This document shows, piece by piece, positions 39,043 to 48,979 of a stretch of 64,000 bases of DNA (its first letter is position 1; each line of letters begins with the position of its first letter). A program made the position numbers and the translations under genes. This stretch comes from Dorea sp. (lineage in GTDB: Bacteria; Bacillota; Clostridia; Lachnospirales; Lachnospiraceae), in NCBI GenBank assembly GCA_022769185.1, contig JALEKG010000047.1, positions 1-64,000 of the forward strand, given 5' to 3'. The notes below the pieces were generated by a model. That model had not been told where the DNA came from. It saw nothing but the letters and a program-made list of their open reading frames with translations, and searched no databases.

Positions 39043-39101
39043 AACCTCCCCTCCAGTCCGATATTGTGCATCATACGACTGATCGGGTATTTTTATTGCA
39101 C
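39043..39101 (-). promoter_or_regulatory. Structured rpsU 5' leader, candidate pseudoknot abutting the SD
   Basis: P1 GTGCA (39097-39101)/TGCAC (39066-39070); CCGAT (39082-39086)/ATCGG (39058-39062) and CAGT (39078-39081)/ACTG (39054-39057) in 1-2-1'-2' order. Confidence 0.45.
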
Positions 39102-39109
39102 TACATATG

Positions 39110-39137
39110 ATTATAACATATTTTTTTATTACGTCAA
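39110..39137 (-). promoter_or_regulatory. rpsU sigma-A promoter
   Basis: TTGACG (39132-39137) - 16 nt - TATAAT (39110-39115). Confidence 0.75.
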
Positions 39138-39162
39138 TATTTTTCTTAAACTTTGAATAATT

Positions 39163-40485
39163 TTACCGCTTCTTTTTTATCATATAATATACCGGAAGTC
39201 CAACCAGCATTACAATAATGCTTCCTAATGACAGCAATGTAGAATTCCATCCTGACAGAAATAGCTGATTGACTATCACGAAAACACCACTCAGGATCGC
39301 AATCAGAGGAACTAATGGATACAATGGAACTTTATATGTCCTAATGACATCTGGTTTATCTTTTCTTAATTTCATGACACCTATAAAAGTTAAGGTATAA
39401 AACATCCAGCTTGAAAACACTGCAAGATCTGTCAGTAAATTAAACTGGCCGCTGACCGCATAGACTGCTCCGATCCCACCCACTAAAATAATAGAATTAG
39501 CCGGAACCTGAGCTTTATTCAGCTTTGCCAGGGTTTTGCTAAATGGGAAGTTATCATCTGCAGCCAGGGAATATGCCACTCTTGATCCGGAAAGCACGAA
39601 TCCGTTACATGCTCCAAATACTGATATCATAATTCCTACCGAAACAATCTTTCCTCCTACATCACCGAAGATTTTAAGTGCTACAGCCGAAGCAGGTGTA
39701 CTAAGTGTGGCAAGTTCACTGGCCGGCAGTACCCATAAATAAGCGAGATTTATAATAAAATAAACTGCCATAATCACAGATACCCCTCCCACAATTGCAA
39801 TCGGAAGATCTCTTCCCGGATTCTTCATCTCTCCGGCAATGGCTCCAACATTGGTCCAGCCTTCAAAAGCAAAAAGAATAGCCACCATCAGCTGCCCTAG
39901 TACAATAGCCGCATTCAGTCCCTCTCCCACCATCGGATGAAAGATTGGATTTTCACCACTTCCTCTTATAAATCCAAATACCATCAGAAGAATCAAAGGA
40001 ATCAATTTACAGATTGTAAAAATAACCTGTACATTTCCTCCCACTTTTGAACCCATTGTATTTAAAAAGATAACAAGAATAATAACACCAATCGAAAACG
40101 GAACACGTACACCTTCTCCAATAAACAAAGCTGCCTGTTGCGCACACACTACTGCCAAAGCGGAAATCATCGCAGGATAGAACAGGAGAACCTGTACCCA
40201 GCCTGCCAGAAACCCGATCAACGGATTATAGATTTCTTCCAGATATGCAACAATACCTCCGGTTTTAGGAATCATGATCGCAACTTCTGCAAACGTCAAA
40301 GCTGCGGCAATACTTGCAAGACCGGTAATGATCCATGCGATCATTCCAAGTCCCGGTGCTCCGCCAGTCGCTGTATAAATCGCCTGCGGTTTAAAAAATA
40401 CTCCGGATCCAATCACGCAACCTACGACGGTTGCCGTCGCAGTGGTCACGCCCAGATTCTTTTTTAATTTTCCGTTATCTCCCAT
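39163..40485 (-). CDS. APC family amino acid permease
   Basis: GCVIGSGVFFKPQAIYTATGG, FAFEGWTNVGAIAGEMKNPGRDLPIAI. Confidence 0.92.
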   Translation of the reverse strand: MGDNGKLKKNLGVTTATATVVGCVIGSGVFFKPQAIYTATGGAPGLGMIAWIITGLASIAAALTFAEVAIMIPKTGGIVAYLEEIYNPLIGFLAGWVQVLLFYPAMISALAVVCAQQAALFIGEGVRVPFSIGVIILVIFLNTMGSKVGGNVQVIFTICKLIPLILLMVFGFIRGSGENPIFHPMVGEGLNAAIVLGQLMVAILFAFEGWTNVGAIAGEMKNPGRDLPIAIVGGVSVIMAVYFIINLAYLWVLPASELATLSTPASAVALKIFGDVGGKIVSVGIMISVFGACNGFVLSGSRVAYSLAADDNFPFSKTLAKLNKAQVPANSIILVGGIGAVYAVSGQFNLLTDLAVFSSWMFYTLTFIGVMKLRKDKPDVIRTYKVPLYPLVPLIAILSGVFVIVNQLFLSGWNSTLLSLGSIIVMLVGLPVYYMIKKKR

Positions 40486-40513
40486 TCATCTTCTTCCTTT
40501 TTATTGAATTTGC

Positions 40514-43153
40514 TTATGCAATCTGTCCTTCTAGTACTTCTTCCGCTTTTGCAAGGGCATCCTCAATACCTTCCGGCTTCTTTCCACCGGCCTGTGCCAT
40601 ATTCGGACGTCCACCACCGCCGCCGCCGACACAGCCAGCGACAGCCTTGATCAGATTTCCTGCATGTGCACCCTTCTCCATAGCTTCTTTCGTCGCCATT
40701 GCCATAAGACTTACTTTCCCATCATTGACAGATGCCAGAAGAATCACACCTTCTCCAAGCTTTTCTTTTAACTGGTCTCCAAGATCCCGAAGGCCATTCA
40801 TATCAACACCTTCCAGTTTTGTGGCAAGAAGTTTCACGCCCTTCACTTCTACAACCTGATCCATGACATCACCCATTGCGTCTTTTGCAAGCTTACTCTT
40901 TAAGCTTTCAACTTCGCCTTTTAGGTTCTTGTTTTCACTCATAAGATGTGTCACTTTTTCTGTCAGCTGATCTGGTGTTGCTTTTAACAGTTTTGCTGTT
41001 TCATGCAATTTCTTTTCCAGTTCATTATAGTAATTCAAAAGTCCCTTCGAAGTAAGCGCCTCAATTCTGCGGACACCCGCTGCAACACCGGTTTCTGATA
41101 AGATTTTAAATGCCATAATATCGCCAGTGTTTGCTACATGCGTTCCTCCACAGAACTCAATAGAGAAGTCTCCCATGCTGACAACTCGTACGATATCACC
41201 ATACTTCTCACCGAACAGAGCAGCTGCACCAGTCTTTCTTGCTTCTTCAATTGGCATATTTCTGACAATCACCGGGAGATGATTCCGGATTTCTTCATTT
41301 ACAATCGTTTCAACTTTCTCGATTTCTTCCTCTGTCATTGCAGAAAAATGTGTAAAATCAAATCTCAGTCTATCTGCATTATTCAAAGATCCAGCCTGCT
41401 CTACATGATTGCCAAGCACCATTCGAAGAGCTTTCTGAAGCAGATGAGTTGCACTATGGTTATTCGCTGCCAGCGCACGATTCTCTTTATCAATCTCAAG
41501 AGTAACCGTATCTCCTACTTTGATCATTCCTTTGGTAACATGACCGATATGGCCGAATTTACCGCCTAGAAGTTTAATAACATCTTCTACCAGGAATTCT
41601 CCTTCCGCGGTACGGATCACACCTTTATCTGCTTCCTGACCACCGCTGGTAGCATAGAAAGGAGTTTTTTCAACAATGATTGTACCTTTTTCTCCGTCGG
41701 ATAATGCGTCTACCAGTTCCGTATCCGTTGTAAGCACACTTACCTTAGATTCGTAAGTCAAATTATCATAACCTACAAACTCCGTTGTAACCGCCGGATC
41801 AATGGACTCGTATACAGTAACATCTGCCCCCATATAGTTCGTTACTTCACGAGCTTCACGTGCAGTTTTTCTCTGTACTTCCATCGCCTTCTTAAATCCA
41901 TCTTCATCAACAGATAACCCTTTTTCTTCCAGAATCTCTTTCGTCAGATCCAGTGGAAATCCATAGGTATCATACAATTTAAACGCCTTATCTCCGGAAA
42001 GTATTTTTTCTTCTTTGGATGCCATATCAGCTTCCATCTCAGTCAGGATTGATAATCCCTGGTCGATCGTCTTATTAAACTGATCTTCTTCTTTTGCAAT
42101 AACCTTAAAGATAAATTCTTTCTTTTCTTCCAGTTCCGGATATCCGTCTTTCGAACCATCAATCACCGTCTGTGCCAGTTCCGCCAGGAACTCTCCCTGG
42201 ATATTCAGAAGTCTTCCGTGCCGGCATGCACGTCTTAACAGACGACGGAGTACATATCCTCTTCCCTCATTCGAAGGCATAATTCCATCTGAGATCATAA
42301 ATGTTACTGAACGAATATGGTCTGTGATCACACGGATGGATACATCCTGGTCATCTGTTTTTCCATACTCTACACCAGCCAGACGACAGACATGATCACG
42401 CAGTGCCTTCAATGTATCAATATCAAACATGGAGTCTACATCCTGTACGATACATGCAAGACGTTCCAGTCCCATACCAGTATCAATGTTTTTCTGTTCC
42501 AGTTCCGTGTAATGATTATTTCCGTCATTATCAAATTGTGTAAATACGTTGTTCCAGATTTCCATATAACGGTCACATTCACAACCTACCGTACAATCCG
42601 GTCTTCCACATCCATATTTTTCTCCACGGTCATAGTAAACCTCAGAACATGGGCCACATGGACCAGAACCATGCTCCCAGAAGTTGTCTTCTTTTCCAAA
42701 CCGGAAGATACGATCTGCAGGAATTCCAATCTCTTTATTCCAGATTTCCCATGCTTCATCATCATCTTCATATACAGATGGATACAGTCTTTCCGGATCC
42801 AGTCCTACCACTTCTGTCAGGAACTCCCATGTCCAGGAAATTGCTTCATGCTTAAAATAATCTCCAAAAGAGAAATTTCCAAGCATCTCAAAGAATGTAC
42901 CATGTCTTGCAGTCTTACCCACATTCTCAATATCACCGGTACGAATACATTTCTGGCAGGTCGTCACTCTTCTTCTTGGCGGGATCTCCTGTCCGGTAAA
43001 ATATGGCTTTAGCGGTGCCATTCCTGAATTGATCAGCAGCAGACTCTTATCATTGTGCGGCACCAGAGAAAAACTCTTCATTGCCAGATGTTCCTTACTT
43101 TCAAAAAATTCCAGAAACATCTTTCTTAATTCATTTACTCCATATTTCTGCAT
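40514..43153 (-). CDS. alaS: Alanyl-tRNA synthetase
   Basis: NELRKMFLEFFESKEHL, HGSGPCGPCSEVYYDRG, NNHSATHLLQKALR, EFCGGTHVANTGDI. Confidence 0.98.
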   Translation of the reverse strand: MQKYGVNELRKMFLEFFESKEHLAMKSFSLVPHNDKSLLLINSGMAPLKPYFTGQEIPPRRRVTTCQKCIRTGDIENVGKTARHGTFFEMLGNFSFGDYFKHEAISWTWEFLTEVVGLDPERLYPSVYEDDDEAWEIWNKEIGIPADRIFRFGKEDNFWEHGSGPCGPCSEVYYDRGEKYGCGRPDCTVGCECDRYMEIWNNVFTQFDNDGNNHYTELEQKNIDTGMGLERLACIVQDVDSMFDIDTLKALRDHVCRLAGVEYGKTDDQDVSIRVITDHIRSVTFMISDGIMPSNEGRGYVLRRLLRRACRHGRLLNIQGEFLAELAQTVIDGSKDGYPELEEKKEFIFKVIAKEEDQFNKTIDQGLSILTEMEADMASKEEKILSGDKAFKLYDTYGFPLDLTKEILEEKGLSVDEDGFKKAMEVQRKTAREAREVTNYMGADVTVYESIDPAVTTEFVGYDNLTYESKVSVLTTDTELVDALSDGEKGTIIVEKTPFYATSGGQEADKGVIRTAEGEFLVEDVIKLLGGKFGHIGHVTKGMIKVGDTVTLEIDKENRALAANNHSATHLLQKALRMVLGNHVEQAGSLNNADRLRFDFTHFSAMTEEEIEKVETIVNEEIRNHLPVIVRNMPIEEARKTGAAALFGEKYGDIVRVVSMGDFSIEFCGGTHVANTGDIMAFKILSETGVAAGVRRIEALTSKGLLNYYNELEKKLHETAKLLKATPDQLTEKVTHLMSENKNLKGEVESLKSKLAKDAMGDVMDQVVEVKGVKLLATKLEGVDMNGLRDLGDQLKEKLGEGVILLASVNDGKVSLMAMATKEAMEKGAHAGNLIKAVAGCVGGGGGGRPNMAQAGGKKPEGIEDALAKAEEVLEGQIA

Positions 43154-43222
43154 AACTTCCTCCTGTTTTCCTTCATATGCAATATCATAATAGAATAGAA
43201 CTTTTATTCATACTAAGTTATA

Positions 43223-43251
43223 ATTATAAATAGAAGCAAGCGGTTTGTCAA
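43223..43251 (-). promoter_or_regulatory. Consensus alaS promoter
   Basis: TTGACA (43246-43251) - 17 nt - TATAAT (43223-43228). Confidence 0.8.
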
Positions 43252-43266
43252 CGTTCCGCCTGCTTC
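43233..43266 (-). terminator. Hairpin downstream of the hydrogenase gene, overlapping the alaS promoter
   Basis: Minus strand GAAGCAGGCGG-loop-CCGCTTGCTTC, 11-bp stem with one G-U. Confidence 0.65.
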
Positions 43267-43291
43267 TTTACAGTTCCAGTTCATCCTGAAT

Positions 43292-44803
43292 TTATTTCAG
43301 CTCTATCTCTTCCAGTTCTTTTGGCGGCAGCTGTTTGCTGGATCCATCCACCAATTCTTTCACCTTTTTCTGTGCCTTTGAAACTGGAATATTTGTTCCG
43401 GCTCCTGCGACACATCCTCCCGGACATCCCATACCTTCAATCAGACATCCGTTCATTCTTCCGACCTTAGCCATCGACAAGATCTTCTTACATTCAGCCA
43501 GCCCTTCTGCATGCTCAATCTTCACTTCTGCATCCGGGTAGTACTCTTTGATACATTTTTCAATCGCAGATGCCACACCACCTGCCACCGCATATCCACG
43601 TCCGGCACCGGTAGCGTTATGGAAAGAGGACTCCGCTTCATATTCTGTAAGGTCAATGTCTTTTGCATCAAACATGGCCTGCAGTTCTTCAAATGTAATA
43701 ACAAAATCCACATCACTGCGCACGGTTCTTCTCATTGCTTCAAGCTTCTTCGCTGCACAAGGTCCGATAAATACTACCTTTGCATTCGGATGCTCTTTCT
43801 TTATGGTGCGGGCTGTTGCAACCATAGGTGTCAATTCCTGAGAAACCTGATCGATCATATCCGGGAAATACTTCTTCGCAAGCATTGCCCAGGATGGACA
43901 ACAGGAGGTCAGGAGGAAAGGAAGTTCACCAGTCGCAACCTTATTCACATAATGATGTGCCTCTGCAATTGCACCAATATCTGCACCAAGTGCAACTTCA
44001 TAGAACTCAGAAAATCCCAGTTCCTGAAGTGCTGCCTTTAAGTTCCTCGGTGTAATATTATCTCCAAACTGTCCTGCAAATGCCGGTGCGATCTCTGCTA
44101 CAATCTGATCTCCCTCTGACAATGCTCTCGCAAGCTGGAAAATCTGCGACTTATCTGAAATTGCTCCAAACGGACAGCTTACCATACACATACCGCAGGA
44201 TACACACTTATCCGGATTGATCTGTGCACGACCGCATTTATCCGTCTCAATCGCATTTACGCCACATGCCATTGCGCATGGACGCTGTTTCTTAGAAATA
44301 GCATCATATGGACATGCACTTTTACATTTTCCACATTTAATACATTTACTCTGATCTATGTATGATTTTCCATTCACCATAGAAATGGCACCTTTCGGAC
44401 AGACTTCCATGCAAGGATGAGCCAGACAGCCTTTGCACATATTGCTGACCTCATAGCCTTTTTCTTCACAACGTGCACAGGCAGATGGGATCACCTGCAT
44501 AAGAGGCGGTTCATAATACTTATCGGAAATATTACTTGCTTCCACACCTGCAGTTAAGTGAACCGGCTTATTCTCTGGACGGAGAGAAAGTCCCATAGCA
44601 AGTCTTAATCTTTCTCTGACTACCGCACGGGCACGATAAATACTGTCACGATATTGCTCGGTATCTTCATTTACTATTTTATATGGAATTGCCTCCATAT
44701 CGTCACAAAGCGTTTCTGCGTTTGCCTTAAATCCCAGTCTTGCAACTTCCTCAAATACTTTTCTTCTGAGTTTTCTGACTGTGGTATCCAACCCTCTCAT
44801 CAT
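43292..44803 (-). CDS. [FeFe]-hydrogenase large-subunit-like protein with 4Fe-4S clusters (group B-like)
   Basis: H-cluster signatures TSCCPSW, GPCAAKK, EGMGCPGGC; ferredoxin motifs CIKCGKCKSACP and CVSCGMCMVSCP. Confidence 0.88.
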   Translation of the reverse strand: MMRGLDTTVRKLRRKVFEEVARLGFKANAETLCDDMEAIPYKIVNEDTEQYRDSIYRARAVVRERLRLAMGLSLRPENKPVHLTAGVEASNISDKYYEPPLMQVIPSACARCEEKGYEVSNMCKGCLAHPCMEVCPKGAISMVNGKSYIDQSKCIKCGKCKSACPYDAISKKQRPCAMACGVNAIETDKCGRAQINPDKCVSCGMCMVSCPFGAISDKSQIFQLARALSEGDQIVAEIAPAFAGQFGDNITPRNLKAALQELGFSEFYEVALGADIGAIAEAHHYVNKVATGELPFLLTSCCPSWAMLAKKYFPDMIDQVSQELTPMVATARTIKKEHPNAKVVFIGPCAAKKLEAMRRTVRSDVDFVITFEELQAMFDAKDIDLTEYEAESSFHNATGAGRGYAVAGGVASAIEKCIKEYYPDAEVKIEHAEGLAECKKILSMAKVGRMNGCLIEGMGCPGGCVAGAGTNIPVSKAQKKVKELVDGSSKQLPPKELEEIELK

Positions 44804-44849
44804 AAACCGTATTCCTCCTGATCACACAAAAATTAATTTTCTATCAATT

Positions 44850-44878
44850 AATATAATTTCTCGTGAAAGAATTGTCAA
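44850..44878 (-). promoter_or_regulatory. Candidate hydrogenase promoter
   Basis: TTGACA (44873-44878) - 17 nt - TATATT (44850-44855). Confidence 0.65.
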
Positions 44879-44909
44879 TAAAATTGCCTGTATAGATTTC
44901 AAAACATCA

Positions 44910-45917
44910 TTACAATAAGTAGATCTTATGTTCCCTGCAGACATCCCTCATCTCTTTTGGCCACAAGCTTGCCTGAACTTCTCCTACATGCGCACGGTCT
45001 AAAAGAAGCATGCACAGTCTGGACTGTCCGATTCCACCACCTATGGTATACGGAAGTTCCCCATTTAAAAGCATCTGGTGGTACGGAAGGTTCCTTCTGT
45101 CTTCGCAGCCTGCTTTAACCAGTTGTTCTTCCAGGGATTTTTCATCCACACGGATTCCCATACTGGAGATCTCCAGCGCACAGTTCAGGTTTTCAAACCA
45201 AAACAAAATATCTCCATTCAATTTCCAGTCATCATAATCCGGTGCACGCCCGTCATGTGGTTTCCCGCTTGCAAGCTTATCTCCGATCTGCATCAGGAAT
45301 ACGCATCCATATTCATGTGTGATCAGATTCTCTCTTTCCTTCGGAGTCTTGTCCGGATAACGGTCTTCCAGCTCCTGTGAGGTAATGAAGAAAATATCGT
45401 CCGGGAGCATCTTGACTGCCTGTGGATATTTATACCACACTTCATGCTGCATATGCTTGATGATCTTGAAGATCTGGCGGACAGTATCTTTTAAAGTATC
45501 GATGTTCCTTTCTTCCTTTGTGATTACTTTTTCCCAGTCCCACTGGTCGACATAACAGGAATGCAGATTGTCTAATTCCTCATCACGACGGATTGCGTTC
45601 ATATTGGTATATAAGCCTTCTCCCGGAGCAAAACCATATTCATACAGCGCCATACGTTTCCATTTTGCCAGAGACTGAACAACCTCGATCGTCTCACCTG
45701 GAATTCCTGCAATATCAAACTGAACCGGACGTTCTACTCCATTCAGATTATCATTCAATCCGCTGCTTTTTTCTACAAACAGAGGTGCTGAGATTCTCTC
45801 CAGATTCATTTCCTTTCCGAACTCTTTCTGGAAAGTATCACGAATATATTTAATTGCCCCCTGTGTTTCCCGCACGCTCAGGCGCGGATCATAATTTTCC
45901 GGTAATATTAAATTCAT
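44910..45917 (-). CDS. asnA: Aspartate-ammonia ligase
   Basis: [41 protein letters not shown]. Confidence 0.96.
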   Translation of the reverse strand: MNLILPENYDPRLSVRETQGAIKYIRDTFQKEFGKEMNLERISAPLFVEKSSGLNDNLNGVERPVQFDIAGIPGETIEVVQSLAKWKRMALYEYGFAPGEGLYTNMNAIRRDEELDNLHSCYVDQWDWEKVITKEERNIDTLKDTVRQIFKIIKHMQHEVWYKYPQAVKMLPDDIFFITSQELEDRYPDKTPKERENLITHEYGCVFLMQIGDKLASGKPHDGRAPDYDDWKLNGDILFWFENLNCALEISSMGIRVDEKSLEEQLVKAGCEDRRNLPYHQMLLNGELPYTIGGGIGQSRLCMLLLDRAHVGEVQASLWPKEMRDVCREHKIYLL

Positions 45918-45933
45918 TTCATCCTCCTAAAAT

Positions 45934-48318
45934 TTATCTTTCAAAAATTTTTTGTGCATAATATACGGACTGCATAGCATCTTTTCCATAGAAATCAGCA
46001 CCGATCATATCTGCGTATTCCTGATTGAGTACAGCTCCGCCGACCATAACTTTACATTCCGGCTTTTTCTCTCGCAGAAGCTTGATCGTCTCTTCCATAC
46101 TGACAACGGTTGTCGTCATCAGAGCACTTAAGCCCACCAGACGGATGTCCTCCCGGACTGCCGTTTCCACGATAGTCTCGGGCGGTACATCTTTTCCAAG
46201 ATCTATGACATCAAAACTGTAATTTTCTAATAATACTTTTACAATATTTTTTCCAATATCATGAATATCACCTTTTACAGTTGCCAGAATGATCTTATCC
46301 TTATTCTGCAGGTCTCCTCCCTTTTGCGCAAGCACATCTTTGATTACTGCAAATGCAATCTTGGCAGCATCCGCACTCATCAAAAGCTGTGGAAGGAATA
46401 TCGTTCCTTTTTCAAATCCTTTTCCCACTTCATCCAATGCAGGGATCAGATATTGATTGATAATATCCAGAGGTTCCTGCTCTTTTATCAGTTCTTTAGT
46501 GGTATGAAATGCTTCTTCCTTCAACCCTTTTTTAATTGCTTCTTTCAGAGTAAGCTCTGCAGGCTTTGCTGCCACCGTGACGGGTGCCTGGCTTCCATAC
46601 TGACGGATATATGCTTCGCAATTTTCATCATAATTCATCAAAGCACAGAAGGAATAGTAAGACCGCATCATATCTTCAGAAGAGGGATTGATAATTCCCG
46701 CGCTCAGTCCATTCTGCATTGCCATTGTATAAAAATTAGAATTTACCGCCGGACGGAACGGAAGTCCGAAGGAAATATTCGAAACACCCAGCACAGTGCA
46801 GACTCCATATGTTTCCCGCACTCCTTTTAACGCTTCCAGTGTGACCTTGGCTCCTTCTGGCTCCGAACTGATCGTCATTGTCAGTACATCTATAATAATA
46901 TCCTTTTTATCGATTCCATATTTTTTTGCTTCTTCAATAATCTTTCCGGCTATTTTAATCCTGCCCTCTGCAGTTGCAGGGATTCCATCCTCATCCAGTG
47001 TAAGACCTACAACCACTCCACCATATTTCTGAATCAGCGGAAATACTGCATCCATATTTTCCTGTTTACCATTTACGGAATTGATCATCGGTTTTCCGTT
47101 ATAGATCCGCATTGCCGCTTCCATTGCACGGATATCAACCGTATCGATCTGAAGTGGAAGGCTGGATACACTCTGAAGTTCTGTCACTACTTCTTTCATC
47201 ATTTCCACTTCATCAATATCCGGGAGTCCCACATTCACATCCAGAATATGCGCACCCTTATCCTGCTGAGTAATCCCTTCTTTCAGGATATAGTCCATGT
47301 CATGATCTTTCAATGCCTGTTTAAACTTCTTCTTTCCGGTCGGATTGATCCGTTCCCCGATGATTACCGGCTTTTTCCCCAGGACAACAGACTGTCCATA
47401 TGAAGACACAATGGTCATATTCTTTTTTTCCGGAGCTTTCACATACATTCCTCTGGTTCTGTCCGTCATTGCCCGGATATGATCTGGTGTAGTTCCACAG
47501 CATCCACCTATCACGCATGCTCCCATATCTACAATCTTTTCCATCTGCCCTGCGAATTGCTGTGGTGTTACATCATAATACACCTCTCCGTCTCTCTGTT
47601 TTGGAAGCCCGGCATTGGGTTTTACAATAATCGGAACAGAAGTATATCTCAACAATTCTTCCAGAATCGTCATCATCTGCTCCGGTCCCATTCCGCAGTT
47701 AATCCCAAGCGCATCTACTCTCAGCCCCTCCAGCATGGCAACAACAGAAGGTACATCACCTCCTGTCAGAAGTTTTCCTTTCTCATCAAAAATCATGGTT
47801 GCAAATACCGGAAGATTCGTATTTTCTTTTGCTGCAAGTACCGCTGCTTTTACTTCATAGCTGTCACTCATTGTTTCTATATGGATCAGATCTGCTCCTG
47901 CAGCCTCACCATACTGCACAGTCTCTTTGAATGCATGATAGGCTTCTTCAAATCCGAGATCGCCCATCGGCTTTAACAGCTTCCCAGTAGGCCCCACGTC
48001 CAGTGCTGCATAAACCTCTCGTCCATCATGAACCCCCAGTTTTGCTGCTTTTTTCACATTATCAATTGCCGCTTTCACAATTTCTTTCAGTGAATGTTCG
48101 GAATCATGGAATTTAATCGCATTTGCCCCAAAAGTATTAGACAGTACAATATCACTTCCAGCTTCAAAATATTGTCTATGAATGTCAATCACTTCATCTG
48201 CATGCTCCAGATTCCACACTTCCGGGAGTTCCCCCGGTTTCAATCCTCTGGACTGCAAAAGAGTTCCCATTCCTCCATCAAAATAGATCAGTTCTTTTCC
48301 AAGTCGTTCTAATAACAT
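45934..48318 (-). CDS. metH: Cobalamin-dependent methionine synthase lacking the activation domain
   Basis: Hcy domain (DGGMGTLLQSRG, GGCCGTTPDHI), pterin domain (GERINPTGKKKFKQ), B12 domain (KGDIHDIGKNIV). Confidence 0.92.
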   Translation of the reverse strand: MLLERLGKELIYFDGGMGTLLQSRGLKPGELPEVWNLEHADEVIDIHRQYFEAGSDIVLSNTFGANAIKFHDSEHSLKEIVKAAIDNVKKAAKLGVHDGREVYAALDVGPTGKLLKPMGDLGFEEAYHAFKETVQYGEAAGADLIHIETMSDSYEVKAAVLAAKENTNLPVFATMIFDEKGKLLTGGDVPSVVAMLEGLRVDALGINCGMGPEQMMTILEELLRYTSVPIIVKPNAGLPKQRDGEVYYDVTPQQFAGQMEKIVDMGACVIGGCCGTTPDHIRAMTDRTRGMYVKAPEKKNMTIVSSYGQSVVLGKKPVIIGERINPTGKKKFKQALKDHDMDYILKEGITQQDKGAHILDVNVGLPDIDEVEMMKEVVTELQSVSSLPLQIDTVDIRAMEAAMRIYNGKPMINSVNGKQENMDAVFPLIQKYGGVVVGLTLDEDGIPATAEGRIKIAGKIIEEAKKYGIDKKDIIIDVLTMTISSEPEGAKVTLEALKGVRETYGVCTVLGVSNISFGLPFRPAVNSNFYTMAMQNGLSAGIINPSSEDMMRSYYSFCALMNYDENCEAYIRQYGSQAPVTVAAKPAELTLKEAIKKGLKEEAFHTTKELIKEQEPLDIINQYLIPALDEVGKGFEKGTIFLPQLLMSADAAKIAFAVIKDVLAQKGGDLQNKDKIILATVKGDIHDIGKNIVKVLLENYSFDVIDLGKDVPPETIVETAVREDIRLVGLSALMTTTVVSMEETIKLLREKKPECKVMVGGAVLNQEYADMIGADFYGKDAMQSVYYAQKIFER

Positions 48319-48325
48319 TTATCTT

Positions 48326-48967
48326 TTACCTCCGATAAACACAATCTGTCTTACCACATGCTTCGCATCCTTTCATATGACAGGACATATCCGTCCTGCT
48401 AAGTCCTAACACCGCCGTCACCGATTTGGATGGCGTCAGCATACTGCTGTCGGTCATCGTAAGCCCTATTGTTTTTGCTGTATCCAGCATCCGAAGAATC
48501 ATCCCCTGATGTTCGATAGAGAAATCTCCATATCCGGGACTAAATCTTGGACGCATATAATACCCTTCTGTTTTTAACTTTTTCTCTTCTTCTTCCTGCC
48601 AGGCATCCAGATATTCTTCCAACATAGCTGCCGCACAGGCCTGAAGCGTCACAACTCTGGCCATATCCCCAAGAGCATACTTTCTTAATAGCAGATCAAC
48701 CTTTGCTCCCAGTGTTGCTCCCAGAACAATGACCTTCTCACATCCGTTCAGATTCTTTCTCAGGTTCTTACTGTAAATATCAAGCTTTCCAATTATTATA
48801 CGTCCGTCTTCCTGAAATTCCAAGTCAAAAATGCGATAGATGATCCTCCCGCATGCTGACTGATCCAGCTCTGCAAAAGAGCTTTCTATCAGTGCAAGCG
48901 TATGCTCATCTACCGCATGTCTTCCATATCCCAAGTATCGAACTGCTTCTTTGGTCCTTGTGTTCAT
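48326..48967 (-). CDS. Stand-alone methionine synthase activation domain protein
   Basis: MRPRFSPGYGDFSIEHQ, LTPSKSVTAVLGLSR. Confidence 0.85.
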   Translation of the reverse strand: MNTRTKEAVRYLGYGRHAVDEHTLALIESSFAELDQSACGRIIYRIFDLEFQEDGRIIIGKLDIYSKNLRKNLNGCEKVIVLGATLGAKVDLLLRKYALGDMARVVTLQACAAAMLEEYLDAWQEEEEKKLKTEGYYMRPRFSPGYGDFSIEHQGMILRMLDTAKTIGLTMTDSSMLTPSKSVTAVLGLSRTDMSCHMKGCEACGKTDCVYRR

Positions 48968-48979
48968 TTTTCTATTCCT

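Noticed and set aside
43154-43222. T-box upstream of alaS
   Set aside because: Leader of ~70 nt, no T-box sequence.
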